From the NCBI GenBank assembly GCA_030524585.1, contig JAUNGJ010000005.1, positions 17,191 through 81,190 on the forward strand: a DNA stretch of 64,000 bases, in the 5' to 3' direction. How positions within the stretch are numbered: position 1 is the first letter of the stretch; every line of letters starts with the position of its first letter. The notes below the pieces were generated by a model. It saw only the letters and a program-made list of their open reading frames with translations, was not told the origin of the DNA and searched no databases. This stretch comes from Eubacteriales bacterium. GTDB taxonomy: Bacteria > Bacillota > Clostridia > Lachnospirales > Lachnospiraceae. Positions 53,228 to 63,189 of this stretch are shown piece after piece. The translations under genes and the position numbers were made by a program.

Positions 53228-55843
53228 TTACTTCGCTTCATACCAGTTTTTTCCGGTATGCATATCAATCTCTAACGGCACCTTCAGGCTTGCCGCCTGC
53301 TCCATCTCTTCCTGCAGAAGCTTCTTCACTTCCTCCACTTCCGGCATATATGCCTCGATCAGAAGCTCATCGTGTACCTGAAGCACCAATCTGGATTTCA
53401 TCTCACGTTCCCTCAGCTTCCTGTTCACCCCTATCATCGCTATCTTGATAATATCAGCGGCAGTTCCCTGAATCGGTGCGTTCATAGCCACGCGTTCTCC
53501 GAAGGAGCGCTGCATAAAATTGCTTGACTTTAGTTCCGGAACCGGTCGTCTCCGGCCAAACAAAGTCGCTGCATATCCTTCCTTCTTCGCCGAATCTACC
53601 ATGTGATCCAGAAATTCTTTGATTCCCGGATAAGTTTTAAAATACTGTTCAATATATTCGGCGGCCTCTTTTCTGGTAATGCTCAAATCCTGACTCAGGC
53701 CGAAGGAGCTGATGCCATACACGATTCCAAAATTTACCGCCTTGGCGTTTCTTCTCTGGAGAGCTGTCACTTCCTCAAAGGGAATATGAAATACCTGAGA
53801 AGCGGTAATTCGATGGATATCGCTCTCCTGACGGTAGGCCTCAATCAGCCTCTCATCTCCCGAACAGTGTGCCAGCACCCGCAGCTCGATCTGCGAATAA
53901 TCGGCATCCACAAAAATATATCCCTCTTCCGGAATAAATACCTTGCGGATCAATCTTCCAAGCTCCATCCGCACCGGAATGTTCTGCAAATTCGGCTCTG
54001 TACTGCTTAAGCGCCCGGTAGCGGTTATGGTCTGGTTAAATTTACCGTGGATACGGCCATCCTCCCCGATAAATACCGCCAGGCCATCCGCATAAGTGGA
54101 CTTCAGTTTGGCAAGCTGTCTGTACTCTAAAATCTGCGCCACAATCGGATACTCCGGCGCAAGCTTTTCCAGCACATCTGCCGCGGTGGAATACCCGGTC
54201 TTCGTCTTTCTTCCTCCCTGAAGTCCCATCTTTTCAAACAGAATTACTCCAAGCTGCTTGGGCGAATTGATGTTGAACTGTTCTCCGGCCGCTTCGTATA
54301 TTTCCTGCTCAAGCTCGGCAATCCTTGTTCCAAGCTGTTCTCCGTATATCTTCAGAGCTTCGGCCTCTACCCTGACGCCGTTCTGCTCCATATCATACAG
54401 CGTAAATACTAGCGGCATCTCAATCTCTGTAAACAGCTTCCACATATCGGCTGCCCTTAGTTTATCTTCTAAAAGAGGAGCGGATTTCCAGGCTGTATAC
54501 GCCTCGTAACAAACCTTAATATGATCCTCCACCTTCTCTTCCATAATCAGCTCCAGCTGCTCTCTCGCAACATCCTCGTAGGTATAATCATTTTTAAGAG
54601 GATTCAGCAGGTAGGCTGCCACAATTCCGTCAAAGCAGTGTTCCTGATTCACCTTCGGGATCTCCTGCATGGCTTTTTTTACATCAAACAGCACAAACCT
54701 TCCTGCTTGTGCAGATACCTGTTCCATCTGCTCCTTTAACCAGGAAACGGTCATATCTTCCCCGGCCTCCATACAGTATACCTGCATCTCACCATAACAG
54801 ATTCCGACGCCCGCCATCCCTGCCTGACCGGCAAACAGAGGCAGCACGTTCTTCGTGCTCTTATAAACAGCGGCTCCCACACATTCCGCTTTCTCCGCCT
54901 CCGCAAAAATCTGTTCCGCATCCTGCCTCCTCGTAATCTTCACAAATGCATCCTCAATCTTATTGGAGGGCGCAGATACTTCAAATCTTCCAAGAAGATT
55001 CTTAAACTGCAGTTTCTGGAAATATGCATAGGCTTCCTCCGTATACAGATCGGAGAGTCTGGCATCTTCCACGTTATATGGAAAATCCGCATTCACATTG
55101 ATGGCTGCAAGCGTCTTGCTGAGCACCGCCATATCCCAGTGCTCTTTCAGCGCCTTCGAAGCTCTCGGCGGTTTCATCTCATCCACATGAGCATAGGCAT
55201 TCTCAATGGAGTGATATTCTGCAATAATCTTGGTTGCCGTCTTTTCACCAATACTTGGCACTCCCGGAATATTATCGGAAGCATCCCCCATCAGTGCCTT
55301 CAAATCTACAAACTCAGACGGTGTCACCTGATACCGGGCAAGTACATCTGCAGCATAGTAATCCTCCACCTCGGTACGTCCCTGCCGGGTCTTTGGAATC
55401 CGTATCTTAACCCGATCGGTGGCAAGCTGAAGAAGATCTCTGTCCCCGCTGATTACAGATACTTCCATCCCCATCTGTTCACAGCGTTTTGAAATCGTTC
55501 CCAGAAGGTCGTCCGCTTCCAATCCAGCCTGTTCAATGATCTTGACACCCATAGCCTTCAATACTTCCTTCATCACCGGCACCTGCTGTCTCAGCTCTTC
55601 TGCCATCGGCTTTCTGGTTCCCTTATAGTCCGCGTACATTTCATGCCGGAAGGTAGGCGCATGTACATCAAATGCAACCGTCAGATACTCCGGCTTCTCC
55701 TGATCCAGAATCTTAAACATGATATTCAAAAATCCGTAAATCGCATTCGTGTGCAGCCCTTCCGCATTAGTAAGATCCGGCACCCCATAAAATGCACGGT
55801 TTAATATACTATGTCCGTCTATCAATACAATCTTCTCAGCCAT
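53228..55843 (-). CDS. polA: DNA polymerase I
   Basis: Replaces RNA primers and fills repair gaps. N-terminal 5'-3' exonuclease (about 1-290, starting EKIVLIDGHSILNRAFYG). The middle (about 300-470) has the fold of the 3'-5' exonuclease but lacks its first aspartate-rich motif (no DxE), so proofreading is presumably inactive, as in Bacillus. C-terminal polymerase: motif A DADYSQIELRVLAHCSGD, motif B RRNAKAVNFGIVYGIS, motif C VHDELL. The ATG at 55843 is used because GAGG is 8 bases before it and the family begins here. 871 residues. Own promoter at 55892. Confidence 0.97.
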   Translation of the reverse strand: MAEKIVLIDGHSILNRAFYGVPDLTNAEGLHTNAIYGFLNIMFKILDQEKPEYLTVAFDVHAPTFRHEMYADYKGTRKPMAEELRQQVPVMKEVLKAMGVKIIEQAGLEADDLLGTISKRCEQMGMEVSVISGDRDLLQLATDRVKIRIPKTRQGRTEVEDYYAADVLARYQVTPSEFVDLKALMGDASDNIPGVPSIGEKTATKIIAEYHSIENAYAHVDEMKPPRASKALKEHWDMAVLSKTLAAINVNADFPYNVEDARLSDLYTEEAYAYFQKLQFKNLLGRFEVSAPSNKIEDAFVKITRRQDAEQIFAEAEKAECVGAAVYKSTKNVLPLFAGQAGMAGVGICYGEMQVYCMEAGEDMTVSWLKEQMEQVSAQAGRFVLFDVKKAMQEIPKVNQEHCFDGIVAAYLLNPLKNDYTYEDVAREQLELIMEEKVEDHIKVCYEAYTAWKSAPLLEDKLRAADMWKLFTEIEMPLVFTLYDMEQNGVRVEAEALKIYGEQLGTRIAELEQEIYEAAGEQFNINSPKQLGVILFEKMGLQGGRKTKTGYSTAADVLEKLAPEYPIVAQILEYRQLAKLKSTYADGLAVFIGEDGRIHGKFNQTITATGRLSSTEPNLQNIPVRMELGRLIRKVFIPEEGYIFVDADYSQIELRVLAHCSGDERLIEAYRQESDIHRITASQVFHIPFEEVTALQRRNAKAVNFGIVYGISSFGLSQDLSITRKEAAEYIEQYFKTYPGIKEFLDHMVDSAKKEGYAATLFGRRRPVPELKSSNFMQRSFGERVAMNAPIQGTAADIIKIAMIGVNRKLREREMKSRLVLQVHDELLIEAYMPEVEEVKKLLQEEMEQAASLKVPLEIDMHTGKNWYEAK

Positions 55844-55891
55844 CCTGATTACCTCGTCTGATTTCTCTGTTATCAAAAAACAATACAAATA

Positions 55892-55920
55892 ATTATATAA
55901 TATTCACAATAAGATTGCAA
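55892..55920 (-). promoter_or_regulatory. Promoter of polA-coaE
   Basis: TTGCAA (55920-55915), 17-base spacer, TATAAT (55897-55892), about 50 bases before the polA ATG. Confidence 0.75.
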
Positions 55921-55931
55921 ATAAATCACTT

Positions 55932-55966
55932 AAAAAAGCCTAACTCTATAAGAATTAGACTTTTTC
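55932..55966 (-). terminator. Terminator after the PNPOx gene
   Basis: AAAAAGTCTAA pairs with TTAGGCTTTTTT (one G-T pair) around an 11-base loop; ends in six T on the minus strand. It closes the peptide uptake operon. Confidence 0.85.
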
Positions 55967-55971
55967 ATATT

Positions 55972-56445
55972 TTACATATCTTTGCTTTTCCCTGAAATAT
56001 GTTCAATTGTAATCGCCGCAATAGACGCTGCCTTCATATGCTTTGGCGCATATTCATAACCTTCCTTAATATATGACGGACAATATTTATCGACAAAGCG
56101 CCTGAAAATATGTTCTGCGTCTGTACCCCTGATAAGTTCTGCTCTTCCCTGCACCATTACACTAATATAATTCATTCCAAAATCACTCTGTATGGTGTCT
56201 GCACCACCCACACAGGTAAATCCTACCTTATTGCAGTTCAGAATACTTTTCATAACATTTCCCGGCACTCCGCTGCCAAAATGAATATAAATTTTTTCGT
56301 CGTCTGCCACATGACTAAAAGGCGTTCCGCACGGATACCCATTCTCCCCCAGTGTGGAAATAATCCCATACTGACAGCTCTTTAAGACCTCCATGCATCT
56401 TTCCTTCGATACTTCCCGATCCTTCCGTTTCATTCCTGGAAACAT
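55972..56445 (-). CDS. Pyridoxamine 5'-phosphate oxidase family (NimA-like flavin-binding) protein
   Basis: A 157-residue split-barrel protein that binds FMN or a related cofactor. CQYGIISTLGENGYPCGTP, ADDEKIYIHFGS and a VGFTCVGG block are typical of the group that includes NimA-type nitroimidazole reductases and general-stress flavin proteins. The true substrate is unknown. GGAGG lies 9 bases before the ATG and lies in the last codons of the M20 gene, which overlaps or abuts (4 bases between). Last gene of the opp-peptidase operon. Confidence 0.85.
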   Translation of the reverse strand: MFPGMKRKDREVSKERCMEVLKSCQYGIISTLGENGYPCGTPFSHVADDEKIYIHFGSGVPGNVMKSILNCNKVGFTCVGGADTIQSDFGMNYISVMVQGRAELIRGTDAEHIFRRFVDKYCPSYIKEGYEYAPKHMKAASIAAITIEHISGKSKDM

Positions 56446-56449
56446 ACAA

Positions 56450-58087
56450 TTACTCCTCCCATAGCTTTCTGCTGATTATTTCTAATGCTGCCGGAAATTC
56501 TTCGGACAGACTCTTAATATTTACCCTTTCTGTTTTCCGGTGCAATGCCTTTCCCCATGGTCCGAATACCAATCCCGGCACATTGATTCGATGAAGCACT
56601 CCAAAATCAATACTGTAAAGATTTCCCCACAGCGGCGTATTTCTGGAGTATTTTACATAATCAAACTCTTTATCCAGACAGCAGTAACTGGTATCCGAAA
56701 GCCCGATCGTATAATTTTCTGTCGCATAAGAAAAGCCGAACTGCTCCTCCATCCTCCGGCTGGCAGCCTCCAGACACCGCCTGCCATTTTCTTCTTTTCC
56801 TTTGATCCGGTCGCTGCGTACCGCTGGATAATACGGCGGTGCAAACCCAAGCAGAACCAAGGGTCTTGTGATACCCGAAAAGGTCAGAAGTGCATCCATC
56901 ATGTGAATCGTTGCCTGTGGGTAATTCAGTTCACCCTTCTGAATTTTCTGTGTGATCTCATCATACAGTTTTTCATAGAACTCCTGATACGCTTCCTTCT
57001 TCTCCTTCTTCAGATACGAAGCAAGCTCCTCCAGCGTCATGACCTCCGGTTCCCATCGAATTTCAAAAGCTGATGGAAATTTACTCATTTTCTGATAACG
57101 TTCATAGATTTTCTGCATTTTCTGCACATATGCCTCAAACGACTCCCGACAGATAGGAATTAGTTTATTCAGAATATCTTCCGGAGTAGAATCAAAGCTA
57201 ATCATACTAATATAACCGCTGGTGCGCAGTGGCACGGAAACATCATATTCTTTTTTCATATCCTTTAGCCAAAGCCATGTAGGCGGACAGGTAATTTCTC
57301 CATCGCTTACATCCGAAAATTCCAGCGAAAGCTCTGTACGGTCAAATATTTCTCCCATAATTCCCATGGGATTCAGACCTTCAAAGCATTTACTGATATG
57401 CGAGGTTGCACCCTGCACAAGCACCACCGGCATACATTTGCCGGCAGATCCAATTGGCACGATATGGCGGCTTCCCTCTTTCACGTTGGGCTCCGGATCA
57501 ATCAATAGCTCATAGCTCAAATTATACTTCTCCATAAGGCTTTCAAGCAGATTTCCCGCGCCGCGCATTCCTGCCGAGTAAGACTCCTCATCCGGAACTG
57601 CCAGAAAGAGTACGCTTCCTGGTTTTTCGCTTTTTTCGGTGTATTCCCGGACAAAAATCATTGCCGCAGCAAGACCGCCCTTCATATCACAGCATCCGCG
57701 TCCAAACATCCATTCTCCGCTTTCCAGATCCCGGTGTGTCTCCTCATCCAGTTCGCAGGTTTTCAGATATTCCATCACCCGGTCCGGACAAAAAGCCAGA
57801 TTGGAAGCTTCCCCAAAATCCGCTACAGCTACCACATCATAATGTCCCATAAGTACCAGAGTCTTTTTACTTTTACCCGGGACAAATGCATATGGCACCC
57901 TCCTTCCTCTATAGTCCTTCGGAATGGCATAATTACCCGCATACTCCGGATTATCCTGAAAATATTTCAGGTTCCCGAACCATCCGGCAATGTAATCGGA
58001 TGCCTGCAGCTCTTGATCGGAATCGGAAATACTTGGAATAGCTACCAGCTCTTTCGTTAAATTAATGATCTCCTCTGCTCTTCCCAC
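56450..58087 (-). CDS. M20-family metallopeptidase, RocB-like
   Basis: 545 residues, near the size of RocB of Bacillus, which is in the arginine utilisation operon and whose activity is not established. Zinc ligands can be placed as GHYDVV (His), GRGCCDMKGG (Asp), PDEES (catalytic Glu and Glu), LLIDPEP and a late LHRKTERV histidine. It starts with GTG, 8 bases after GGAGG. It belongs to the operon that has an M14 peptidase and the peptide transporter, so it probably degrades imported peptides or acylated amino acids. Confidence 0.88.
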   Translation of the reverse strand: MGRAEEIINLTKELVAIPSISDSDQELQASDYIAGWFGNLKYFQDNPEYAGNYAIPKDYRGRRVPYAFVPGKSKKTLVLMGHYDVVAVADFGEASNLAFCPDRVMEYLKTCELDEETHRDLESGEWMFGRGCCDMKGGLAAAMIFVREYTEKSEKPGSVLFLAVPDEESYSAGMRGAGNLLESLMEKYNLSYELLIDPEPNVKEGSRHIVPIGSAGKCMPVVLVQGATSHISKCFEGLNPMGIMGEIFDRTELSLEFSDVSDGEITCPPTWLWLKDMKKEYDVSVPLRTSGYISMISFDSTPEDILNKLIPICRESFEAYVQKMQKIYERYQKMSKFPSAFEIRWEPEVMTLEELASYLKKEKKEAYQEFYEKLYDEITQKIQKGELNYPQATIHMMDALLTFSGITRPLVLLGFAPPYYPAVRSDRIKGKEENGRRCLEAASRRMEEQFGFSYATENYTIGLSDTSYCCLDKEFDYVKYSRNTPLWGNLYSIDFGVLHRINVPGLVFGPWGKALHRKTERVNIKSLSEEFPAALEIISRKLWEE

Positions 58088-58105
58088 AATTTTTTCCTCC
58101 GTTAT

Positions 58106-59503
58106 CTAAATGGATTCATGCTTTTTATGTACATATTCAGCCTGAAGAAGCCCGCAGCCAAGCTGAATTGTTACCAGCTTGCTGATTGGAATAACCTTAT
58201 AGTTAATGCTGCTCTCTAATTCATCCGCAAGCGCCTTATGTGCAGACACCGCTCTGTCAAAAGCTTTCCTTAGTACGGCTTCCTTCTCCGGGTTCTTTTC
58301 TCCGGACGTCTGCATATTGACAAGCTCACTCTCATTCGCTCTAATCAGCATACCATAGCTGAGCATTTTATAAAATTTTGAGACCTGCAGGTTGTCGAAT
58401 TTCTCGGCAACCGTAGCCTTGCGCTTAAAAGAGGGATCTGTTTCGGCCATCTTTCGGTATGCCTCCGTACTGCTTCCTTCTGTGAACGCAAGAATTGCCA
58501 GAAGAAACGGATTCTCATTGCTCATATATTCCCTGGATATGGCAAGTGTATCGTACAAAAAGCAATCTGCCCTATCCCCCCAATCCAGGTTCTGTATAAC
58601 CGCCTCTTTTCTTGTCATATCAGACTCTGATAAATCCCGAATTCTTTCATCGTAAAAATACGGCATTTCTGTCAGAAAAGTAAAGGTGTCATACCTGGAT
58701 TTGGCATAATCGGCACTGCAGGTTCCCACTTTCAGCGCTTCCTGCGGGTTTTCATTTCCATATGATTCCAGATAATCGTAATCTGCTCCAATGCCCATAT
58801 TGGCATAGATAGCCGGCGCATAAGCAACACAGGCCGGCGTCTCCGGCTCCCCATAATTTATCGGAATACCCTGAGATATGGGAAATGCTTTCATCGCTTC
58901 ATATATTTCCGGCGTCTCATGGGTAATATACCAATAAACCCCGCCAAAGCCTGCATTATGCAATGAATAGATAAAGCTTGGTTTGATCTCATCTATCAGG
59001 TCCATCATTGCCTTCGTCTCGGGCAGCGGCTTATCCCATACCAGCTTTTTATGTACAATGGGGAAGGTCCAATCCACCTGCTGATACCCTGCCGGACGGA
59101 AAAAATTTCTGGAATAATTATAGAGCGTATACGGCCCTTTCAGCCATTTTTCATTTAATTTGAAACCGTCTATATCCCATACCTTCACAATATACCAGGT
59201 GTAATCAAGCTCTCTGCGTAATTCTTCATTTTCAGCCAGTTTTCTTGTAAAATATTCCAGCATCATGGTTCCGATCGGCTCATTCGGGTGGGGACATCCA
59301 AACATTAATCCATTCTGGGAACCATTCCCAATCCTAAGGCACAGAAGCGGATGTCCGCTTCTGCTCCTTCCTATTTCAAACAGAGAAACAATATCCGGAT
59401 ACTCCTGCGCCAATTTTCTGGAGCTTTCCTCCATCTCATCCAGCGTCAGAAAAGCATCATAAGACGGTATCTCCGATAACAGTTTTTCAAAAACTTCCTT
59501 CAT
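58106..59503 (-). CDS. M14-family zinc carboxypeptidase
   Basis: 465 residues. The zinc site fits HPNE in CPHPNEPIGT (His and Glu), the second histidine in YSLHNAGFGG, and the catalytic glutamate in FLTEMPYF. It has no signal peptide, so it would act inside the cell on peptides brought in by the transporter encoded next to it. The group includes zinc carboxypeptidases and amidohydrolase-like members; substrate unknown. GGAG lies 8 bases before the ATG; 18 bases from the M20 gene. Confidence 0.88.
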   Translation of the reverse strand: MKEVFEKLLSEIPSYDAFLTLDEMEESSRKLAQEYPDIVSLFEIGRSRSGHPLLCLRIGNGSQNGLMFGCPHPNEPIGTMMLEYFTRKLAENEELRRELDYTWYIVKVWDIDGFKLNEKWLKGPYTLYNYSRNFFRPAGYQQVDWTFPIVHKKLVWDKPLPETKAMMDLIDEIKPSFIYSLHNAGFGGVYWYITHETPEIYEAMKAFPISQGIPINYGEPETPACVAYAPAIYANMGIGADYDYLESYGNENPQEALKVGTCSADYAKSRYDTFTFLTEMPYFYDERIRDLSESDMTRKEAVIQNLDWGDRADCFLYDTLAISREYMSNENPFLLAILAFTEGSSTEAYRKMAETDPSFKRKATVAEKFDNLQVSKFYKMLSYGMLIRANESELVNMQTSGEKNPEKEAVLRKAFDRAVSAHKALADELESSINYKVIPISKLVTIQLGCGLLQAEYVHKKHESI

Positions 59504-59526
59504 GCTCCCATCTCTCCTGCCGCGGC

Positions 59527-61119
59527 TTACTCAGTAAATTCCGTATAAGTATATTCTGCCCAGCCCCATTTTCCGGCGCCTTCGATTGGAAGATTTTTTA
59601 CATTGGCTCTGCTTGCATCGTAGCATGCATAGGCAACAATCGGAACATACGGAAGATCCTCTGACAAAAGCTTTTGTGCCTCTTTATAATACTCTGCTCT
59701 CTCGGCTTCATCTCCGATGGAACCTCCCTGCTTCAGAGCCGCGTCTACATCCGGATTTGCATATTCGCCCACATTATCTGAGCCGCCTTCACCAACTCTT
59801 GGAAGAAGTGCGGACGGGTCCGGTCCTATAAAGCCACCCTGAATCTCAATATCAAATTCCCTGTTTGTATATACAGCATCACTCCATGCGTTATATTCCA
59901 TAACTTCTACTGTAATCTCAACGCCTGCTTCTTTCGCAGATGACGCAATCAGCTTCGCAGCGTCCGGGAAACCGCTTCCCTCAAAAGCAAGCAGCTTAAG
60001 TCCGCGCACATAATAACCATCGGCATCTTTTGTATAGCCTGCTTCTTCCAGTACTTTTGAGGCTTCTTCCAGATCATATTCCGGCGCGGTATCTTCCGTG
60101 TTGGCTGCCCATTCGATCAGTGATGGATACATGCTGTATTCCGGCGCCCACAATCCATCAAAGATTTTTTCAGAAATCTCATCTCTGTTTACAGAAAGTG
60201 CAATTGCCTTTCTGACTGCCGCATCCGACAAAATCTCATTTTTTGTATTAAAGACAATCCGCATCGGAGACGGATACTCATTGATATACATATCGATGGA
60301 ATCATCTGCAAGAAGCTGTGCCTGGGATGCGGTAGGAACTGCCTCATACACATCAATTTCACCGTTTACCAGAGCCTGAACAGCCGTTGTTTCATCCGGT
60401 ATAATGCTGAAAACCACAGCATCCAAAGCCGGCTCTGTTTTCGCATACTCGCTCTTTACCAGTTTCAGGCTTTCCCCGGCCTTATATTCATCAAATTTAA
60501 AGTTTCCTGACGTCACCGGAGCTTTGGTGGTAGCTTCATTTTCCGCCCAGGACTGTCCATTGTTAAATACATGTTCCGGAAGAATAAATGTTCCATACCA
60601 TCCAAGATTGGAAACCAGAGAAACATTTGGAGTATTTAGATGAAATACGACCGTCTGATCATCCGGTGCATCTATGGAATCCACAACACTCATATTAGAG
60701 TTAAACGGACAGGATGTCTCCACGTTTTTGATTGTCTCAAAGGTATATTTTACATCCTCGCTGGTCACATCCTCACCATCGGACCACTTTACGCCATCCT
60801 GCAGATGAAATGTAAGAGTCAGCGAATCATCGCTCCACTCCCAATCAGTTGCCAGATCCGGAATAATATTCTTATCTGCATCCATTTTCGTCAAGCGATG
60901 AAACATATTCTGCGCGGCAGGATAATAATAATCATCAGCATTCAGGTCCGGATTAAAGGACATTGGATCGCCGATTGCACGCACGATCAGGGTGCCGCCC
61001 TCCACCGCTTTGGATTCATCTGCTGTTTCTCCTGCACTGTCTGGCTTGGATGAACATCCCGACAGAATCAGCGAGCCTGCCATCAGGACAGACATTGCAA
61101 ATACTATTGCTTTTCTCAT
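59527..61119 (-). CDS. Peptide ABC transporter substrate-binding lipoprotein (SBP family 5)
   Basis: The N-terminus is a lipoprotein signal: AGSLILSGC with lipobox cysteine 22, and mature chain begins SSKPDSAGE. The body (530 residues) has DLATDWEWSDDSLTLTFHLQ and the GVKWSDGEDVTSEDVKYT motif of Opp/Dpp family-5 binding proteins, which hold peptides, nickel or other solutes. A GGAGG precedes the ATG by 7 bases. It lies downstream of the ATPase genes, not at the head of the operon. The peptidases that follow support a peptide ligand. Confidence 0.95.
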   Translation of the reverse strand: MRKAIVFAMSVLMAGSLILSGCSSKPDSAGETADESKAVEGGTLIVRAIGDPMSFNPDLNADDYYYPAAQNMFHRLTKMDADKNIIPDLATDWEWSDDSLTLTFHLQDGVKWSDGEDVTSEDVKYTFETIKNVETSCPFNSNMSVVDSIDAPDDQTVVFHLNTPNVSLVSNLGWYGTFILPEHVFNNGQSWAENEATTKAPVTSGNFKFDEYKAGESLKLVKSEYAKTEPALDAVVFSIIPDETTAVQALVNGEIDVYEAVPTASQAQLLADDSIDMYINEYPSPMRIVFNTKNEILSDAAVRKAIALSVNRDEISEKIFDGLWAPEYSMYPSLIEWAANTEDTAPEYDLEEASKVLEEAGYTKDADGYYVRGLKLLAFEGSGFPDAAKLIASSAKEAGVEITVEVMEYNAWSDAVYTNREFDIEIQGGFIGPDPSALLPRVGEGGSDNVGEYANPDVDAALKQGGSIGDEAERAEYYKEAQKLLSEDLPYVPIVAYACYDASRANVKNLPIEGAGKWGWAEYTYTEFTE

Positions 61120-61171
61120 AATTTTCCCTCCATTCTTGTTCTATATCATCCGCTTAGCGGGTAATACCTCC

Positions 61172-62191
61172 CTAGTTCTGTTTTCCGCCTTCTTTCTCTG
61201 CGCAGTGACACGAAACAAAGTGTCCCTCTTCCATCTCAATCCATTCCGGGTAGTTCACCTGACATTTCTCACACGTGCAAAAACATCTCGGTGCAAAATA
61301 GCAGCCCGGTCCCGGATTGATCGGTGTCGGCGGCTCTCCCTCTATATTTATGATGCTCATTTCTTCATCCACATCAATTGATCCACAATTAGAAATAAGC
61401 GCCTTTGTATATGGATGCAGCGGATTCCTGACAATATCATCACTCTTCCCGTATTCCACAATCCGTCCGAGATACATAACGGCAATTCTGTCCGAAATGT
61501 ATCTGGTCAGGGCAATATCATGGCTAATAAATATGACGGCGGCATTTCGCTCCCGGCTCAGCTCCAGCAGCATGTTAATAATCTCTGCCCTTACCGATAC
61601 ATCCAGCATGGATACCGGTTCATCTGCCACAATGAACTGGGGATTCAAAAACATTGCCCTGATAATGGAAATTCTCTGAAGCTGTCCGCCTGACAGTTCA
61701 TGAGGATATCTCTTCATAATGCTTTCGGCCGGATGCAGCCCGCCTCTCTCCAGTGCTTCAAGACACATCTGGATCCGTTCTTCCTTTGTGCTTCCAATAT
61801 TATGATTTTTCAGCGGACGAAGCAGAATTTTCTCGATCGTATCTTTCGGAGTAAAAGAATCATAAGGATTCTGAAAAACAATCTGTACTTTTCTTCTGAA
61901 TTTTTTCGAATCCTGCCTAATCATTTCACTGACCGGAACACCTTCAATAAATATATCTCCCTGAGTAGGCCGTTCCAACCGTGTAAGAATCCTGCCCAGA
62001 GTAGATTTCCCGCAGCCCGACTCCCCGATAATTCCAAGCACTTCTCCAGCCTCTATATCAAGGGAAATGTCTTCCACTGCTTTTACATAGAGCCTGCCGC
62101 CTTTTTCTTTTTTCAGATTCCTGTCCCCTGATTTATAGGGATACCATTTGGAAATGTGATCAATATGTACAAATGGTGTCTTATCACTCAT
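61172..62191 (-). CDS. Opp/Dpp-type ABC transporter ATPase (OppF position)
   Basis: 339 residues. Walker A is GESGCGKST, the signature LSGGQLQR, Walker B FIVADEPVSMLD. The C-terminal oligopeptide extension has CYFAPRCFCTCEKCQ, a cysteine cluster that in relatives binds an iron-sulfur or zinc centre. The ATG at 62191 has GGAGG 8 bases upstream; a start 48 bases earlier would be far inside the next gene. It overlaps the neighbouring ATPase by 8 bases. Confidence 0.95.
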   Translation of the reverse strand: MSDKTPFVHIDHISKWYPYKSGDRNLKKEKGGRLYVKAVEDISLDIEAGEVLGIIGESGCGKSTLGRILTRLERPTQGDIFIEGVPVSEMIRQDSKKFRRKVQIVFQNPYDSFTPKDTIEKILLRPLKNHNIGSTKEERIQMCLEALERGGLHPAESIMKRYPHELSGGQLQRISIIRAMFLNPQFIVADEPVSMLDVSVRAEIINMLLELSRERNAAVIFISHDIALTRYISDRIAVMYLGRIVEYGKSDDIVRNPLHPYTKALISNCGSIDVDEEMSIINIEGEPPTPINPGPGCYFAPRCFCTCEKCQVNYPEWIEMEEGHFVSCHCAEKEGGKQN

Positions 62192-63161
62192 TTTCTTCAC
62201 CTCCAACTGCCAGACAGACGACAGTTCTTCCGTCAGCAAGCCTTACAGGCTTTGGTCTTGTAGTTTCACAGGCTTTGGTCTTCTTTGGACAGCGCGGTGC
62301 AAAAATACATCCGCGGCACTGTTTTGATAAATCCGGCAGGAATCCCGGAATGGCTGATAGTCCATCTATTTCTCCCTTTAAAGAAGGAAATGCTTTCAAA
62401 AGTCCCTTGGTATAGGGATGCTGAGGATTTTTCAGCACGTCTCTGGTTCTTCCTATCTCCATAAATTCTCCAGCGTACATAACTGCAATTTTGCTGCAGG
62501 AAACTGCTACAACCGACATGTCATGCGTAATCATGATACGTGTCATAGCCATCGTCTTTTCCAGCTCTGCCACTTCCTTGAGGATCTGTCCCTGCGTCAC
62601 AACATCCAATGCCGTCGTTGCCTCGTCAAAAATCAACAGGTTAGGATGGTGCAGCATACTAAGAGCAATTGCCACCCGCTGCAGCATTCCACCGGACATT
62701 TCGTGAGGATACAGTTTATATACCCGCTCCGGCAGATTTACCAGTCTGAACAATTCATACACCCGTTTTTTAATCTCTGCTCTGGAGGCCTTTGGCTCAT
62801 GCACACGATAAATGTCTTCAAACTGTGTCCCAATCCTATGTACCGGACTCATGGAATTCATGGCTTTCTGAAACACAACTGCCATCTGTGTCCAGCGAAT
62901 CTCATTCAATTCCTCCAGTGTCATCGTAAAAAGATCCCTTCCCAGAAATCTGGCCTGTCCTTCGATCACTGTGCTATTCTCGGGCAAAAGCCGCAGAAGT
63001 GCCATTATCAGTGTTGACTTACCGCTCCCGGACTCCCCCACGATTCCAAGCGAATCGCCTTTTTCAATGGTCAGATTCACATTTCTGACCGCATATACTT
63101 CTTTTTCCGCATTCTTATATGTCACTGAGACATTTTTTAATTCCAGTATCGGTTCTTCCAT
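62184..63161 (-). CDS. Opp/Dpp-type ABC transporter ATPase (OppD position)
   Basis: 325 residues. Walker A GESGSGKST, signature MSGGMLQR, Walker B LLIFDEATTALD, and the C-terminal oligopeptide extension CIFAPRCPKKTKAC. It pairs with the downstream ATPase to drive the transporter. AAGGTAAGAAAAG precedes the ATG. It lies 28 bases downstream of the permease. Confidence 0.95.
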   Translation of the reverse strand: MEEPILELKNVSVTYKNAEKEVYAVRNVNLTIEKGDSLGIVGESGSGKSTLIMALLRLLPENSTVIEGQARFLGRDLFTMTLEELNEIRWTQMAVVFQKAMNSMSPVHRIGTQFEDIYRVHEPKASRAEIKKRVYELFRLVNLPERVYKLYPHEMSGGMLQRVAIALSMLHHPNLLIFDEATTALDVVTQGQILKEVAELEKTMAMTRIMITHDMSVVAVSCSKIAVMYAGEFMEIGRTRDVLKNPQHPYTKGLLKAFPSLKGEIDGLSAIPGFLPDLSKQCRGCIFAPRCPKKTKACETTRPKPVRLADGRTVVCLAVGGEENE

Positions 63162-63189
63162 CTTTTCTTACCTTTCCACTCTCCGACTA